64,000 nucleotides of DNA from Sediminibacterium salmoneum NBRC 103935 (GTDB lineage Bacteria; Bacteroidota; Bacteroidia; Chitinophagales; Chitinophagaceae). A program made the position numbers and the translations under genes. Shown piece after piece: positions 18,530-27,981 of the stretch (its first letter is position 1; every line of letters begins with the position of its first letter). Location: the NCBI RefSeq assembly GCF_000511175.1, contig NZ_KI866530.1:2500221-2564220 (forward strand), given 5' to 3'. The notes under the pieces are model-generated. The model was not told the DNA's origin, did no database searches, and was given only the letters and a program-made list of their open reading frames with translations.

Positions 18530-19300
18530 ATGAACGAAAGAAAAAAAGTCTTAATAGTTGAGGATACTAAAATGCTTCGTATGTCACTTGAAGTGATATT
18601 GCAGGAGACGTATGATGTAGCAGGTGCAGCTGACGGCAATGAAGCGCTTGAAATATTGAGAGAGTTTACACCTGATATCATTTTGCTGGACCTTATGTTG
18701 CCCTACCCCCTTGACGGCTATTCGCTTCTGAGATTATTAAAAAGCAATCCCTCTACCAATATGATTCCTGTTATTATTATTTCAGGAATGTCAGGAGAAG
18801 ATAAAATTATTCAGGGATTAGAGTTGGGTGCGAATGATTTTTTAGTTAAGCCTATAAAATCAAAAGAGTTACTACTTAAAATCAGAAATCTTACTGGAAT
18901 TCTTCAGGTAAATGAAGAAAAAGTAAAACAGAAAAGATTGCTGGCCACCAAAAACTTTACCAATTCTGATTCGAAAGACTTCTTTGAAGATTCCTTTGAA
19001 GCAATTGTTGAGAAGCTTAGCGAAGACGATTTAAACACCATTCCTTCCATTGCCAAAAGAATGTCTGTTAGTGTATCTACACTTGAAAGAATGATTAAGG
19101 CAAAATACAATATGACCCCCAAGCAGTATATTACCGAAATAAAATTAATGAAGGCAGAAGTATTGTTGCGTCAGGGGAATACGAGTGTAAAACAGGTTTC
19201 TTTTCAATCAGGCTTTAATTCAGTTGCTTATTTCTGTCATTGCTTTAAAAAGAAATATGGCAAGCCGCCTAAAGCTTATTCTTCTTCTATATCAAATTAA
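18530..19300 (+). CDS. Response regulator with AraC-type DNA-binding domain
   Basis: 256 aa. The receiver domain has phosphoacceptor Asp54 in 'IILLDLMLPYPLDG' and Lys117 in 'DFLVKPIKS'. After a linker with many charged residues comes an AraC helix-turn-helix pair (about 155-256): 'SIAKRMSVSVSTLERMIK' and 'VKQVSFQSGFNSVAYFCHCF'. It ends 'KKYGKPPKAY', the AraC signature. This is the likely transcriptional output of the block. It lies 10 bases after the hybrid kinase and converges on the GAF/PAS kinase with a 3-base gap. Confidence 0.93.
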   Translation: MNERKKVLIVEDTKMLRMSLEVILQETYDVAGAADGNEALEILREFTPDIILLDLMLPYPLDGYSLLRLLKSNPSTNMIPVIIISGMSGEDKIIQGLELGANDFLVKPIKSKELLLKIRNLTGILQVNEEKVKQKRLLATKNFTNSDSKDFFEDSFEAIVEKLSEDDLNTIPSIAKRMSVSVSTLERMIKAKYNMTPKQYITEIKLMKAEVLLRQGNTSVKQVSFQSGFNSVAYFCHCFKKKYGKPPKAYSSSISN

Positions 19301-19303
19301 GCA

Positions 19304-21292
19304 TTACTGAATCAAGGGTAAGGTTAACCGGACTTCGGTGCCTTGCCCCAGCTGGCTGGTTAAGGAGATCTTTCCATTGTGCAATTCCATGAATTGCTTT
19401 GCAACGGATAGACCCAGACCAGAACCCTGGTATGTTACTGTGTTGGATGCTCTGTAAAATGAATGAAACACTTTCTCAATTTCATCTGCCGGAATTCCAA
19501 TACCAAAATCTTTAACATTCATAACAGCCATATTGTCTTCATAGCTAATGGTAAGTTCCGGATTTCTGCTTCCTTTTGAATATTTAAATGCATTGGAAAT
19601 AATATTGGTAATCACATGCATGAAAAGCAATTCGTCTGCTGCCACTCTATGCTCAAGATCCGGCTCATTTAAAATAATGTTTCTGCCATCAGTTTCATTT
19701 TGAAAGTAGGTCTTAATAATTGAGCGGATAAATTGTGTAATATTAATCGGGTGTAAGTTGTAAGCAAGTTGTTGAGCGTCGTATCTGCCTACCAATAGAA
19801 TATTATCCATCAGCTGTGTCATACGTTCAATCTGATCTTTAATCATTCCGGCAGAATCCTTAATGCGATCAGATAAATCTATATTCAATTTCCTGGCTGC
19901 CATTTCAATTACTTCAATGTTCGAGAAAATAACAGTAAGCGGAGTTCTGAATTGATGAGAAGTCAAGCTTACAAAACCTGCTTTTAATTCTGCCAATTCT
20001 TTTTCTTTCTCCAGTGCAATTTTCTTATCATGAATATCAATGATACTACCTGCAATAAAATAATCTTTAACAGAAGCTGCCTTGTTTTCTCTCAATGATA
20101 GTTCTACCCATCTCCAGCCTTTCTTTTTGTGTTTCAGTTTGGCTTCAATGGTAGACTTGCCTGATTCTGTTCTTTTTAGTTCATCAATCTGTTCAAGAAT
20201 TAAAGGAATTTCTGATTCTTCAAAAAACAATGTAATTGGCTGCATCATGCAGTCATTTATAGAATAGCCTGAGATTTCATCCCAGTATTGATTCATGAAG
20301 GTAATCTGATTATAACTGTTTAATCTGAATACGGCTTCTCCCAAATTATTGATCAGCTTATCAAATTCGTTCTTTTGTTCTTGCAATATTTCCTGTTGCT
20401 TTTTAAGAGTTGTAACGTCTACATGAGTTCCCACCATGTAAATAGGCTTTCCTGTTTCATCTCTTTTGGCTATTCCGAAACCGTTAATCCAAACATAATG
20501 CCCTGCTTTGTGCTTCAGCCTATGTTCGTTTTGATAGGTTTGTACATTATTTGTAAAGTAATCTGATAAACTCCTTTCTACTTGCTCAATATCCTCTGGA
20601 TGTACTCTGGTTTTCCAGTTTTCATAAGTGTGATCAAATTCAAAAGGTTCATAACCAATCATTTTCATGAAAGTTTCTGAGTAGTTGAGTTTGTTGTTGG
20701 AAATATCCCATTCCCACATCCCTTGTTGAGATGCTTTGATGGTTAGCTCAAATCTTTCGAGTAATTTATTTTGTGCTGTTTCAGCTTTCTCTCTGGAAAG
20801 CCGGATTCCAATATTTCTAGCAACCGTATACAGTGATTGTACAACTTCAGGTTCCCACTTGTCTTTTGTAGTACAGTTGTCATAGCCAATCCAACCCCAA
20901 TAATCTCCGTCACAAAATATGGGTGTAAATAAATAGGTAAGGATACCCTGAGATTCCATTATTTCCCGAAAAATCTGATTGGTCGATTCTTCAACCAATC
21001 CATACATGAATTTATCCTGTGCAAGGGTTTCATACATATGAGGGAAAAAATCGTAGGAAAGATCACTTAACTCCGGATTGCCAAATTGGGGTTCTATGCC
21101 CACCCTACACCATTCATGTGTATAATATAATCGTAATTCATTGCCGACTTTTTTATTCGTGAAAACATAAACCCGATCAACCTGTGTTGCAGTTCCTAAT
21201 ACTGCAATAACATCGTTGATGGCTTTGTTTATATTTCCTTCGGATAATAAAACACTGTTGGCTTTGGAAATGCTATTTAATAGGTGGAGCAT
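19304..21292 (-). CDS. GAF/PAS-domain sensor histidine kinase
   Basis: 662 aa without a clear membrane segment. Domains in order: GAF (about 1-165, with Cys62, Cys127 and Cys140 but no obvious cofactor motif), two PAS domains (about 180-298 and 308-425, 'GMWEWDISNNKLNYSETF' and 'VFRLNSYNQITFMNQYW'), then the phosphoacceptor His446 in 'LTSHQFRTPLTVIF'. N box 'ITNIISNAFKYS', G1 'VKDFGIGIPADE' and G2 'QGSGLGLSVAKQF' are all intact. It is on the opposite strand from the rest of the block and converges on the AraC regulator, which suggests a second, independently expressed input. Confidence 0.93.
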   Translation of the reverse strand: MLHLLNSISKANSVLLSEGNINKAINDVIAVLGTATQVDRVYVFTNKKVGNELRLYYTHEWCRVGIEPQFGNPELSDLSYDFFPHMYETLAQDKFMYGLVEESTNQIFREIMESQGILTYLFTPIFCDGDYWGWIGYDNCTTKDKWEPEVVQSLYTVARNIGIRLSREKAETAQNKLLERFELTIKASQQGMWEWDISNNKLNYSETFMKMIGYEPFEFDHTYENWKTRVHPEDIEQVERSLSDYFTNNVQTYQNEHRLKHKAGHYVWINGFGIAKRDETGKPIYMVGTHVDVTTLKKQQEILQEQKNEFDKLINNLGEAVFRLNSYNQITFMNQYWDEISGYSINDCMMQPITLFFEESEIPLILEQIDELKRTESGKSTIEAKLKHKKKGWRWVELSLRENKAASVKDYFIAGSIIDIHDKKIALEKEKELAELKAGFVSLTSHQFRTPLTVIFSNIEVIEMAARKLNIDLSDRIKDSAGMIKDQIERMTQLMDNILLVGRYDAQQLAYNLHPINITQFIRSIIKTYFQNETDGRNIILNEPDLEHRVAADELLFMHVITNIISNAFKYSKGSRNPELTISYEDNMAVMNVKDFGIGIPADEIEKVFHSFYRASNTVTYQGSGLGLSVAKQFMELHNGKISLTSQLGQGTEVRLTLPLIQ

Positions 21293-21390
21293 TTAAGAAA
21301 TATTGATACTTGTCAAAATTATCAATATTTAAGCGCCTTGATTATCAATTAATCGCTAATGATGTATCAATTAATCGGATTAATGAGTTT

Positions 21391-22344
21391 TTAATGAACA
21401 GCATTCACCACGTTCCAGATAACTTTTGGTTTTCCTAAAGTGTAGTAGTGTAAAACAGGTACCCCAAATGCTTTCAGTTCCTTGCTTTGCTGAATCAGCC
21501 ATTCGGTTCCAACCTGCTCACAGTCTGCATCAGTTTTGCATTTGGAAATGGCATTGGATAAATCAGTTGGAATGTCTACATGAAAAATTCTGGGTAGAAC
21601 AGAGAGTTGTTTTTTATTGGTGATGGGTTTTAATCCCGGGATAATGGGAACGTTTATGCCCATGTCTCTGCAGGCTTTTACGTAGTCAAAATATTTCTGG
21701 TTGTCGAAAAACATTTGAGTCATTATATAATCGGCACCCGCATCTACTTTTTCTTTCAGTCTTTGTAAATCAATTTCCAGATTGGGAGCTTCAAAATGTT
21801 TTTCGGGATAACCTGCTGTTCCAATACAGAAATTGGTTTTTCCTCCATTCTGGATATCATCATCCAGATAAATTCCACTGTTCAGGTTTACAACCTGCTT
21901 CTGTAAGTCAATCGCGTATTTGTGTCCGTCGGGTTCTGGTTCAAAGCTGGCTTCGTTTTTAGCGGCGTCTCCTCTTAAAACGAGTACGTTATCAATACCG
22001 AGGAAGTTCAGATCAATCAGCGCATCTTCACTTTCTCTTTTGTTAAATCCACCACAAATAAAATGGGGTACGGTATCGATGGAATAGTGGTTCATGATTG
22101 CGGCGCAAATGCCTACTGTACCTGGTCTTTTGCGCACTTCCACTTTTTCGAAAGTTCCGTCTGTTTTTTTCTTGAAAGCCGTTTCACTTCTGTGATAGGT
22201 AACATTGATCCAGCTGGGTTTGAATTCCATTAATGGATTCAGATGATCAAAAACATGTTGAATGGTCTTTCCCTTTAACGGGGGCAATACTTCAAAAGAA
22301 ATTAATGTATCCTTGGCCTGCTGTATATGTTCGGTAACTTTCAT
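21391..22344 (-). CDS. metF: Methylenetetrahydrofolate reductase
   Basis: 317 aa from the ATG at 22344 ('MKVTEHIQQAKDTLISFEV'); the longer frame to 22365 would run through the promoter element. FAD-dependent TIM barrel enzyme that reduces 5,10-methylene-THF to 5-methyl-THF, the methyl donor for methionine synthesis. Motifs typical of the family: 'SFEVLPPLKGKT', 'NVTYHRSE', 'LVLRGDAA', 'GADYIMTQMFFDN' and 'PIIPGLKPI'. It is divergent from lptB with a 47-base gap between starts. Confidence 0.95.
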   Translation of the reverse strand: MKVTEHIQQAKDTLISFEVLPPLKGKTIQHVFDHLNPLMEFKPSWINVTYHRSETAFKKKTDGTFEKVEVRKRPGTVGICAAIMNHYSIDTVPHFICGGFNKRESEDALIDLNFLGIDNVLVLRGDAAKNEASFEPEPDGHKYAIDLQKQVVNLNSGIYLDDDIQNGGKTNFCIGTAGYPEKHFEAPNLEIDLQRLKEKVDAGADYIMTQMFFDNQKYFDYVKACRDMGINVPIIPGLKPITNKKQLSVLPRIFHVDIPTDLSNAISKCKTDADCEQVGTEWLIQQSKELKAFGVPVLHYYTLGKPKVIWNVVNAVH

Positions 22345-22347
22345 GTT

Positions 22348-22355
22348 GCAATATA
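22348..22355 (-). promoter_or_regulatory. -7 like element TATATTGC before metF
   Basis: The minus strand reads TATATTGC, close to TAnnTTTG, and ends three bases before the metF ATG. Any transcript would be essentially leaderless. Confidence 0.35.
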
Positions 22356-22367
22356 CAAACGACATAT

Positions 22368-22375
22368 TACATTTG
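22368..22375 (+). promoter_or_regulatory. -7 element TACATTTG before lptB
   Basis: An exact TAnnTTTG match, 16 bases before the GTG of lptB. It sits back to back with the metF element within 30 bases. Confidence 0.5.
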
Positions 22376-22391
22376 TATAAAGCGTTAGCCT

Positions 22392-23174
22392 GTGAACCTG
22401 ACTATTCAAACCAACAACCTACAAAAGAGCTATAAAGGACGGACTGTTGTAAACAATGTTTCGGTCCGTGTGCAACAAGGGGAGATTGTTGGCTTGTTGG
22501 GTCCGAACGGGGCTGGAAAAACCACCAGCTTTTATATGGTAGTAGGATTGATTAAACCCGATGAGGGAACGGTTTTATTGAATGATCAGGATATTACTAA
22601 GCTTCCCATGTACAAAAGAGCACAAATGGGTATTGGGTATTTACCTCAGGAAGCCAGTGTTTTCAGAAAACTCACCGTGGAAGACAATATCATGGCGGTG
22701 CTGGAAATGACCAAGCTTACCCGGGCGGAAAGACAACACAAAATGGAATCCCTTCTGGATGAATTTAACCTGCATCATGTTAGAAAAAACAATGGGGATA
22801 GTTTAAGTGGTGGCGAGAGAAGAAGAACAGAAATTGCCCGTGCCCTTGCTGTGAATCCCAAGTTCATTTTACTCGACGAGCCCTTTGCAGGGGTGGATCC
22901 CATTGCAGTGGAAGACATTCAATCTGTAGTGGCTAAGTTGAAATACAAGAATATCGGCATCTTAATAACCGATCACAATGTAAATGAAACCCTGTCTATT
23001 TGCGACAGAGCCTATTTGCTGATTGAAGGTAAGATTTTTAAACACGGAACTGCCGAAGAACTGGCAGAAGATGAGCAGGTTAGAAGATTGTACCTGGGCA
23101 CAAATTTCGAGTTGAAACGAAAAGACTGGATTATTGATATGGCCAAGGAAAATCAGTCTCAAAACCTTGATTGA
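22392..23174 (+). CDS. lptB: LPS export ABC transporter ATP-binding protein
   Basis: 260 aa from a GTG. Walker A 'GPNGAGKTT' at 37-45, Q-loop 'YLPQEASVF', signature '[15 protein letters not shown]', Walker B '[13 protein letters not shown]' and H-loop 'GILITDHNV' are intact and match LptB, the ATPase that drives lipopolysaccharide from the inner to the outer membrane with LptFG. About 20 residues beyond the E. coli length form a C-terminal tail. The membrane partners are not in this window, which is usual for the group. Confidence 0.95.
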   Translation: MNLTIQTNNLQKSYKGRTVVNNVSVRVQQGEIVGLLGPNGAGKTTSFYMVVGLIKPDEGTVLLNDQDITKLPMYKRAQMGIGYLPQEASVFRKLTVEDNIMAVLEMTKLTRAERQHKMESLLDEFNLHHVRKNNGDSLSGGERRRTEIARALAVNPKFILLDEPFAGVDPIAVEDIQSVVAKLKYKNIGILITDHNVNETLSICDRAYLLIEGKIFKHGTAEELAEDEQVRRLYLGTNFELKRKDWIIDMAKENQSQNLD

Positions 23175-23219
23175 TATTGATTTTCTGCGGCGGATGCCGT
23201 ATTTTGCCGTACTCTAATC

Positions 23220-24728
23220 ATGAAATTATTAAGCCCTGCCATATCCCGTTTAGCCCGTATCAGGCATTGGCGTATTGAACAATGGGCCAGTGATCCTATT
23301 GCAGCTCAAAGAGAAGTGTTGCAGGACCTGATAACCCATGGACAATACACGGAGTTCGGAAGAAAATACGGCTTTAATCAACTCTTTAATATCCGGAAAT
23401 TCAAAGAGACGGTTCCCATTCATGAATATGAAGATTTAAAACCCTATATAGACAGAATTATGCAGGGTGAGGAGAATGTTCTTTGGAACACTCCGGTAAA
23501 CTGGTTTGCCAAAAGCAGCGGAACCACCAGTGAAAAAAGCAAGTTTATTCCTATTACCAAGGAAAGCCTGGAAGATTGTCATTTTCAAAGTGCCAAAGAT
23601 GTGCTTACGATGTATTACAATAATCGTTCTGAAAGTGATTTGCTAACGGGTAAGGGGCTGGTTATTGGCGGCAGTCATCAGATTAGCCCCATCAATGATG
23701 ACATGCAATACGGCGACCTGAGTGCTGTTCTATTACAGAATACACCTATTTGGGCAAATTGGATCAGAACCCCGGAACTCTCCATTGCTTTGATGGATGA
23801 ATGGGAAGCCAAAATTGAAAAAATGGCCCGGCATACCATTCAGGAAGATGTTACATCTATTTCGGGTGTGCCTACCTGGACCCTTATTTTAATTAAGCGT
23901 ATTTTAGAAATTACCGGAAAGCAGACCCTGAAAGAAGTCTGGCCCAATCTGGAATTGTATATACATGGCGGAGTTTCATTTACGCCCTATCGATCACAGT
24001 TTCAGAAATTAATTGGGGAGGGCTGTAATTATCTGGAGATGTACAATGCCAGTGAAGGTTTTTTTGCTGCACAGGTATCCCCGGAAGAGGACGGCATGCT
24101 CTTGTTTACAGAAAATGGTATTTTTTATGAATTTATGCCTGTTGCGGAATACGGTAAACCCAACCCTAAAACCATTGGTTTGAAAGATGTTGAAATTGGT
24201 CAGCATTATGCTATCATCATCAGTACCAACGGTGGTTTATGGCGATATCTGGTGGGCGATACGGTTCAATTCATCAGTAAATTTCCATTCAAATTAAAAG
24301 TGACTGGCAGACTAAAACAGTATATAAATGCGTTTGGAGAGGAACTGATTGCAGATAATGCGGACAGGGCTATTGCCATAGCCAGCGAGAAAACAGGATC
24401 TGTGGTAAAAGACTATACGGCGGCACCTATTTATTTTGGAGAGAATTCTGCGGGTGCACACGAATGGTTGATTGAATTTGAGCAGGCTCCGGCTTCCATA
24501 GAAGCTTTTAAAGCTATGCTTGACGCAGCTTTGAAGGAATTGAATAGCGATTATGAAGCCAAGCGACACCGGGATATGGCATTAACCATGCCTGTTGTAC
24601 ATGCATTACCTGAAGGGGTTTTTAATAAGTGGTTAAAGCAAAAGGGCAAATTGGGTGGACAACATAAAGTGCCTCGCTTAAGCAATGAACGGATTTTTGT
24701 GGAAGAAATAAAACGTAATTTTTTATAG
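23220..24728 (+). CDS. GH3 family acyl-adenylate-type protein
   Basis: 502 aa of the GH3 auxin-responsive family, a branch of the firefly-luciferase/acyl-CoA synthetase superfamily. The family adenylates a carboxylate and, in plants, joins it to an amino acid. Seen here: the ATP-binding motif 'WFAKSSGTTSEKSKFIPIT', 'YNASEGFF', and 'YLVGDTVQF' with 'RLKQYINAFGEEL' in the C-terminal cap. Bacterial members are common in Bacteroidota, but their substrates are unknown. Neighbours lptB and fabG hint at an envelope lipid, but this is only context. Spacing to fabG is 19 bases. Confidence 0.9.
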   Translation: MKLLSPAISRLARIRHWRIEQWASDPIAAQREVLQDLITHGQYTEFGRKYGFNQLFNIRKFKETVPIHEYEDLKPYIDRIMQGEENVLWNTPVNWFAKSSGTTSEKSKFIPITKESLEDCHFQSAKDVLTMYYNNRSESDLLTGKGLVIGGSHQISPINDDMQYGDLSAVLLQNTPIWANWIRTPELSIALMDEWEAKIEKMARHTIQEDVTSISGVPTWTLILIKRILEITGKQTLKEVWPNLELYIHGGVSFTPYRSQFQKLIGEGCNYLEMYNASEGFFAAQVSPEEDGMLLFTENGIFYEFMPVAEYGKPNPKTIGLKDVEIGQHYAIIISTNGGLWRYLVGDTVQFISKFPFKLKVTGRLKQYINAFGEELIADNADRAIAIASEKTGSVVKDYTAAPIYFGENSAGAHEWLIEFEQAPASIEAFKAMLDAALKELNSDYEAKRHRDMALTMPVVHALPEGVFNKWLKQKGKLGGQHKVPRLSNERIFVEEIKRNFL

Positions 24729-24747
24729 ACCTATTTAAACGAATCAG

Positions 24748-25503
24748 ATGAAATTATTAGCAGGAAAAGTATCTATAGTTACCGGAGCAGCCAGAGGAAT
24801 TGGTGCAGCTATTGCTTTGAAATTAGCCGAACACGGAAGTCATATTGTGTTAACATATGTTAGTGATGGTAGTGCCGAAAAAGCAGCGGCCCTGGTTCAG
24901 CAGATAGAAGCAATGGGTGTGAAAGCCAAAGCGGTAAAAAGCAATGCGGCCATATTTTCAGATTGCGAATCCCTGGTGAATGATACTGTTAAAGCGTTTG
25001 GTGCCATTGATATATGTGTAAATAATGCTGGAATCTCCAAAGACAACTTGTTGCTTAGAATGACCGAAGAGCAATGGGATGAAGTGATAGATGTGAACCT
25101 GAAAAGTATCTACAATATGACCAAACAGGTAATCCGTCCTATGATGAAAGCCAAGCAGGGTAGTATCATCAATATGAGTTCCATTATTGGTATTCGCGGA
25201 AATGCCGGACAGAGTAGCTATGCAGCCAGCAAAGCAGGGATAATAGGTTTTACTAAATCCATTGCCGCTGAACTGGGTTCCAGAAATATCAGATGCAATG
25301 CCATTGCTCCTGGTTTTGTTGAAACCGATATGACTCATTATTTAAAAGACGGGGATGGAGCAGCACAGTTTCTGCAAAAAATTCCATTGGGCAGATTCGG
25401 TAAAGCAGAAGAAATAGCCGATACCACCCTATTCCTGGCAAGTGATATGAGTTCTTATATTACAGGTCAGGTAATCAGTGCCTGTGGCGGATTAAATATT
25501 TAA
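24748..25503 (+). CDS. fabG: 3-oxoacyl-ACP reductase (short-chain dehydrogenase)
   Basis: 251 aa NAD(P)-dependent reductase. The nucleotide-binding 'VTGAARGIGAAIAL' at 11-24, the structural 'NNAG' at 92-95, and the catalytic triad Ser145, Tyr158 and Lys162 ('SYAASKAG') are visible, with 'GFVETDMTHYL' as the usual C-terminal motif. FabG reduces 3-oxoacyl-ACP in fatty acid elongation. Many paralogues of this fold reduce other carbonyls, so the exact role is not certain; the short gap to the GH3 gene suggests co-transcription. Confidence 0.88.
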   Translation: MKLLAGKVSIVTGAARGIGAAIALKLAEHGSHIVLTYVSDGSAEKAAALVQQIEAMGVKAKAVKSNAAIFSDCESLVNDTVKAFGAIDICVNNAGISKDNLLLRMTEEQWDEVIDVNLKSIYNMTKQVIRPMMKAKQGSIINMSSIIGIRGNAGQSSYAASKAGIIGFTKSIAAELGSRNIRCNAIAPGFVETDMTHYLKDGDGAAQFLQKIPLGRFGKAEEIADTTLFLASDMSSYITGQVISACGGLNI

Positions 25504-25511
25504 ACAGATTT

Positions 25512-26144
25512 ATGCAATCATACGAACGGTTACTTGCCGATAATAAAGTCTGGGCCAGAGAAAAACTGGCTGTTGATCCGGAATATTTTAACAGGCTGGT
25601 ACATGTTCAGAATCCTGAATTTTTGTGGATTGGCTGCAGCGATAGCAGGGTGCCTGCCAATGAAATAACCGGCACGCAGCCCGGTGAAATTTTTGTTCAT
25701 CGGAACATTGCCAATATGGTCATTCACACCGATTTGAATTTATTAAGTGTTTTACAATATGCGGTGGAAGTGTTGAAAGTAAAGCATATCATAGTTTGTG
25801 GGCACTATGGTTGCGGAGGAGTAAAAGCTGCCATGACCAATCACAATTTTGGCATCATTAATAAATGGATCAGGAATATTAAAGACGTTCATCGTTTCCA
25901 CAGGGAAGAAGTGGATGCCATAACAGACGAAAAACAGCAGTTAAACCGAATGATAGAACTCAATGTGCAGGAGCAGGTGCTGAATCTGGCAAAAACTTCT
26001 ATTATTCAGAAAGCGTGGAAGGAAAGAAATGTGCCTCATTTACATGGATGGGTTTATGATTTACAGGACGGTCTGATAAAACCCATACAGGAAATGCAGG
26101 CCGGAACGCATATAGATGCTCTGTATGAATTTGATGATTTATAA
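25512..26144 (+). CDS. can: Beta-class carbonic anhydrase
   Basis: 210 aa cytoplasmic zinc enzyme interconverting CO2 and bicarbonate. Zinc ligands Cys42, His98 and Cys101 and the Asp44/Arg46 pair are in 'CSDSRVPANE' and 'CGHYGCGG'. Length and the 'VHRNIANMV' motif match E. coli Can. It could supply bicarbonate for carboxylation, fitting its place next to fatty acid genes. It is eight bases after fabG, and a hairpin follows its stop codon. Confidence 0.95.
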   Translation: MQSYERLLADNKVWAREKLAVDPEYFNRLVHVQNPEFLWIGCSDSRVPANEITGTQPGEIFVHRNIANMVIHTDLNLLSVLQYAVEVLKVKHIIVCGHYGCGGVKAAMTNHNFGIINKWIRNIKDVHRFHREEVDAITDEKQQLNRMIELNVQEQVLNLAKTSIIQKAWKERNVPHLHGWVYDLQDGLIKPIQEMQAGTHIDALYEFDDL

Positions 26145-26163
26145 ACGGGATTTATTCCCGTTT
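26143..26163 (+). terminator. Hairpin after the carbonic anhydrase gene
   Basis: AAACGGGA (26143-26150) pairs with TCCCGTTT (26156-26163) around a five-base loop and overlaps the stop codon. It is followed by a modest T-rich stretch. Confidence 0.55.
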
Positions 26164-26241
26164 ATTCATTTTAGGAATATCTGTATTAGACGGTTTCACA
26201 AAAACTTATTAGTAATAAAGCTAATAATGGTATAATACTTG

Positions 26242-26250
26242 TAATATTTG
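26242..26250 (+). promoter_or_regulatory. -7 like element TAATATTTG before the export trio
   Basis: TAATATTTG resembles TAnnTTTG with one extra base and ends six bases before the ATG at 26257. No -33 TTTG is seen. It would give a leaderless or near-leaderless transcript. Confidence 0.35.
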
Positions 26251-26256
26251 CGCGCA

Positions 26257-27981
26257 ATGGAAAAAAATCATAAGGCAGTATCACCGAGGGGGGCGGCGAG
26301 AAAAATCTTGGAGCTCTTAAAATTGGACAAAAAAGACGTTTCCTCCATATATGCATTTGCCATATTAGCGGGCATATTAAGTTTGGCAATGCCACTGGGT
26401 ATACAAACAATTATAGGATTCGTTTTAGCAGGTTCCATATCTACTTCAATTGTTATTTTAATATTCCTGGTAGTTGCTGCCGTTCTCTTGTATGGCCTTT
26501 TACAGGTAAGGCAGTTACAACTTACCGAAAAAATTCAGCAAAAATTATTTGTGAGATATTCTCTTGAGTTTGCAGACCGACTGCCTAAGATGAATATTGA
26601 AAAATTAGATGCCTATTACCTGCCTGAATTGGTAAATCGTTTTTTTGATACGGTATCTCTTCAGAAAGCGGTTGAAAAATTATTGCTGGATGTTCCCGCT
26701 GCCATTATTCAGATATTCTTTGGTCTTATACTTCTTTCCCTTTATCACCCCGTATTTATTGGCTTTGGAGCTGTATTAACTTTAATTGTGTATTTGATTA
26801 TGCGATACACATTACCTGCTGGTTTTCAAAAAAGCATTGAGGCAAGCAATATGAAATTTGCCACTGCTGCCTGGTTAGAAGAAATGGCAAGGGTTATCAA
26901 GTCTTTTAAATATTCGAGAGGTACCAATTTAAATATCAGAAAGACCGATGGAATTGTAACAGAATACCTGGATGCCAGAACCAGTTATTTTAAAGTGTTA
27001 TTAACTCAATACTGGAGTTTGATCATCTTTAAAGTAGTAATTACGGCTGCCATGCTGATTGTAGGCGCCGTGCTTTTGGTTGACCAGCAGATCAATATTG
27101 GACAGTTTATTGCTGCAGACTTTGTTATTATCAGTATTATCGGCTCTGTTGAAAAGCTGATTTTGAATATGGATAAAGTATATGATATTCTAACATCAGT
27201 GGAGAAGCTGAGCAAGGTAACAGAAAGTGAAGTGGAAGTGCAGGGTACGGTTATGCTTTCAGATAACCAGAATGGGGTATCTGTATTATTCGAAAATGTG
27301 GGCTTCACATATGGAAACAATGTCAAGGCCCTGGAAGCCTTGAACCTGAATATTGTGCCCGGCGACAAAGTTTGTATTATGGGTGAATCCGGTTCTGGTA
27401 AGTCTACCATTTTACGATTACTTACAGGGGCATTTACGAATTTTACGGGTTCTATTTTGTTGGATGGAATGCCAATTGGAAACTACAACCTGAATTCCAT
27501 TCGTTCTCAGACCGGTATTTTGCTAAGCCAGCAGGATATTTTTAATGGTACCATCTGGGAAAATATTACCATGGGTAGCGAAGAAATAAGATATGAAGAA
27601 GTAACTGATCTGGTGAATAGATGTGGCTTAACCAGTTTTGTGCAAAGCCTGCCCAAAGGATATGATACAGTGCTTGATCCAACTGGTAAAAGGCTCAATA
27701 GTAAAATAAGACAGGACATTTTACTGTTAAGGGCTTTATTGGGTAAAAAGCGCTTATTGTTATTGGAAGAACCGCTTAACTTCTTAGAGCGCAAATACAA
27801 AAAGAATATACAGGATTATATATTTTCTGAAGAAAATGCAACTGTTCTGATTGCGACCAATGATGCGGATACTGCAGCTCGTTGTAATAAGATTATTTAT
27901 CTGCAGGATGGCGTGGTAAAAGCTTCTGGAAACTGGTCTGCTATTGCTCCATTTTTAAATGAAAATTATGGTCAACAATAA
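26257..27981 (+). CDS. ABC transporter (fused membrane and ATPase domains) with degenerate catalytic motifs
   Basis: 574 aa from ATG 26257; the TTG at 26248 overlaps the promoter element. About six membrane helices (30-310) precede a nucleotide-binding domain. There is no C39 peptidase domain. Walker A is intact ('GESGSGKST', 376-384) and the Q-loop is present ('LLSQQDIF'). The ABC signature LSGGQ is replaced by 'LNSKIRQ' (480-486), the Walker B aspartate by Glu504 ('LLLLEEP'; Glu505 is at the catalytic position), and the H-loop histidine by Asn535 ('IATNDAD'). It overlaps a HlyD-like gene and is followed by a TolC-like gene, as in type I export systems. Activity may be weak or regulated. Confidence 0.9.
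   Translation: MEKNHKAVSPRGAARKILELLKLDKKDVSSIYAFAILAGILSLAMPLGIQTIIGFVLAGSISTSIVILIFLVVAAVLLYGLLQVRQLQLTEKIQQKLFVRYSLEFADRLPKMNIEKLDAYYLPELVNRFFDTVSLQKAVEKLLLDVPAAIIQIFFGLILLSLYHPVFIGFGAVLTLIVYLIMRYTLPAGFQKSIEASNMKFATAAWLEEMARVIKSFKYSRGTNLNIRKTDGIVTEYLDARTSYFKVLLTQYWSLIIFKVVITAAMLIVGAVLLVDQQINIGQFIAADFVIISIIGSVEKLILNMDKVYDILTSVEKLSKVTESEVEVQGTVMLSDNQNGVSVLFENVGFTYGNNVKALEALNLNIVPGDKVCIMGESGSGKSTILRLLTGAFTNFTGSILLDGMPIGNYNLNSIRSQTGILLSQQDIFNGTIWENITMGSEEIRYEEVTDLVNRCGLTSFVQSLPKGYDTVLDPTGKRLNSKIRQDILLLRALLGKKRLLLLEEPLNFLERKYKKNIQDYIFSEENATVLIATNDADTAARCNKIIYLQDGVVKASGNWSAIAPFLNENYGQQ

Noticed and set aside
24958..25338. A 126-codon minus-strand frame inside fabG
   Set aside because: Antisense shadow of a clear short-chain dehydrogenase; the text is Ser/His/Phe-rich with no domain.
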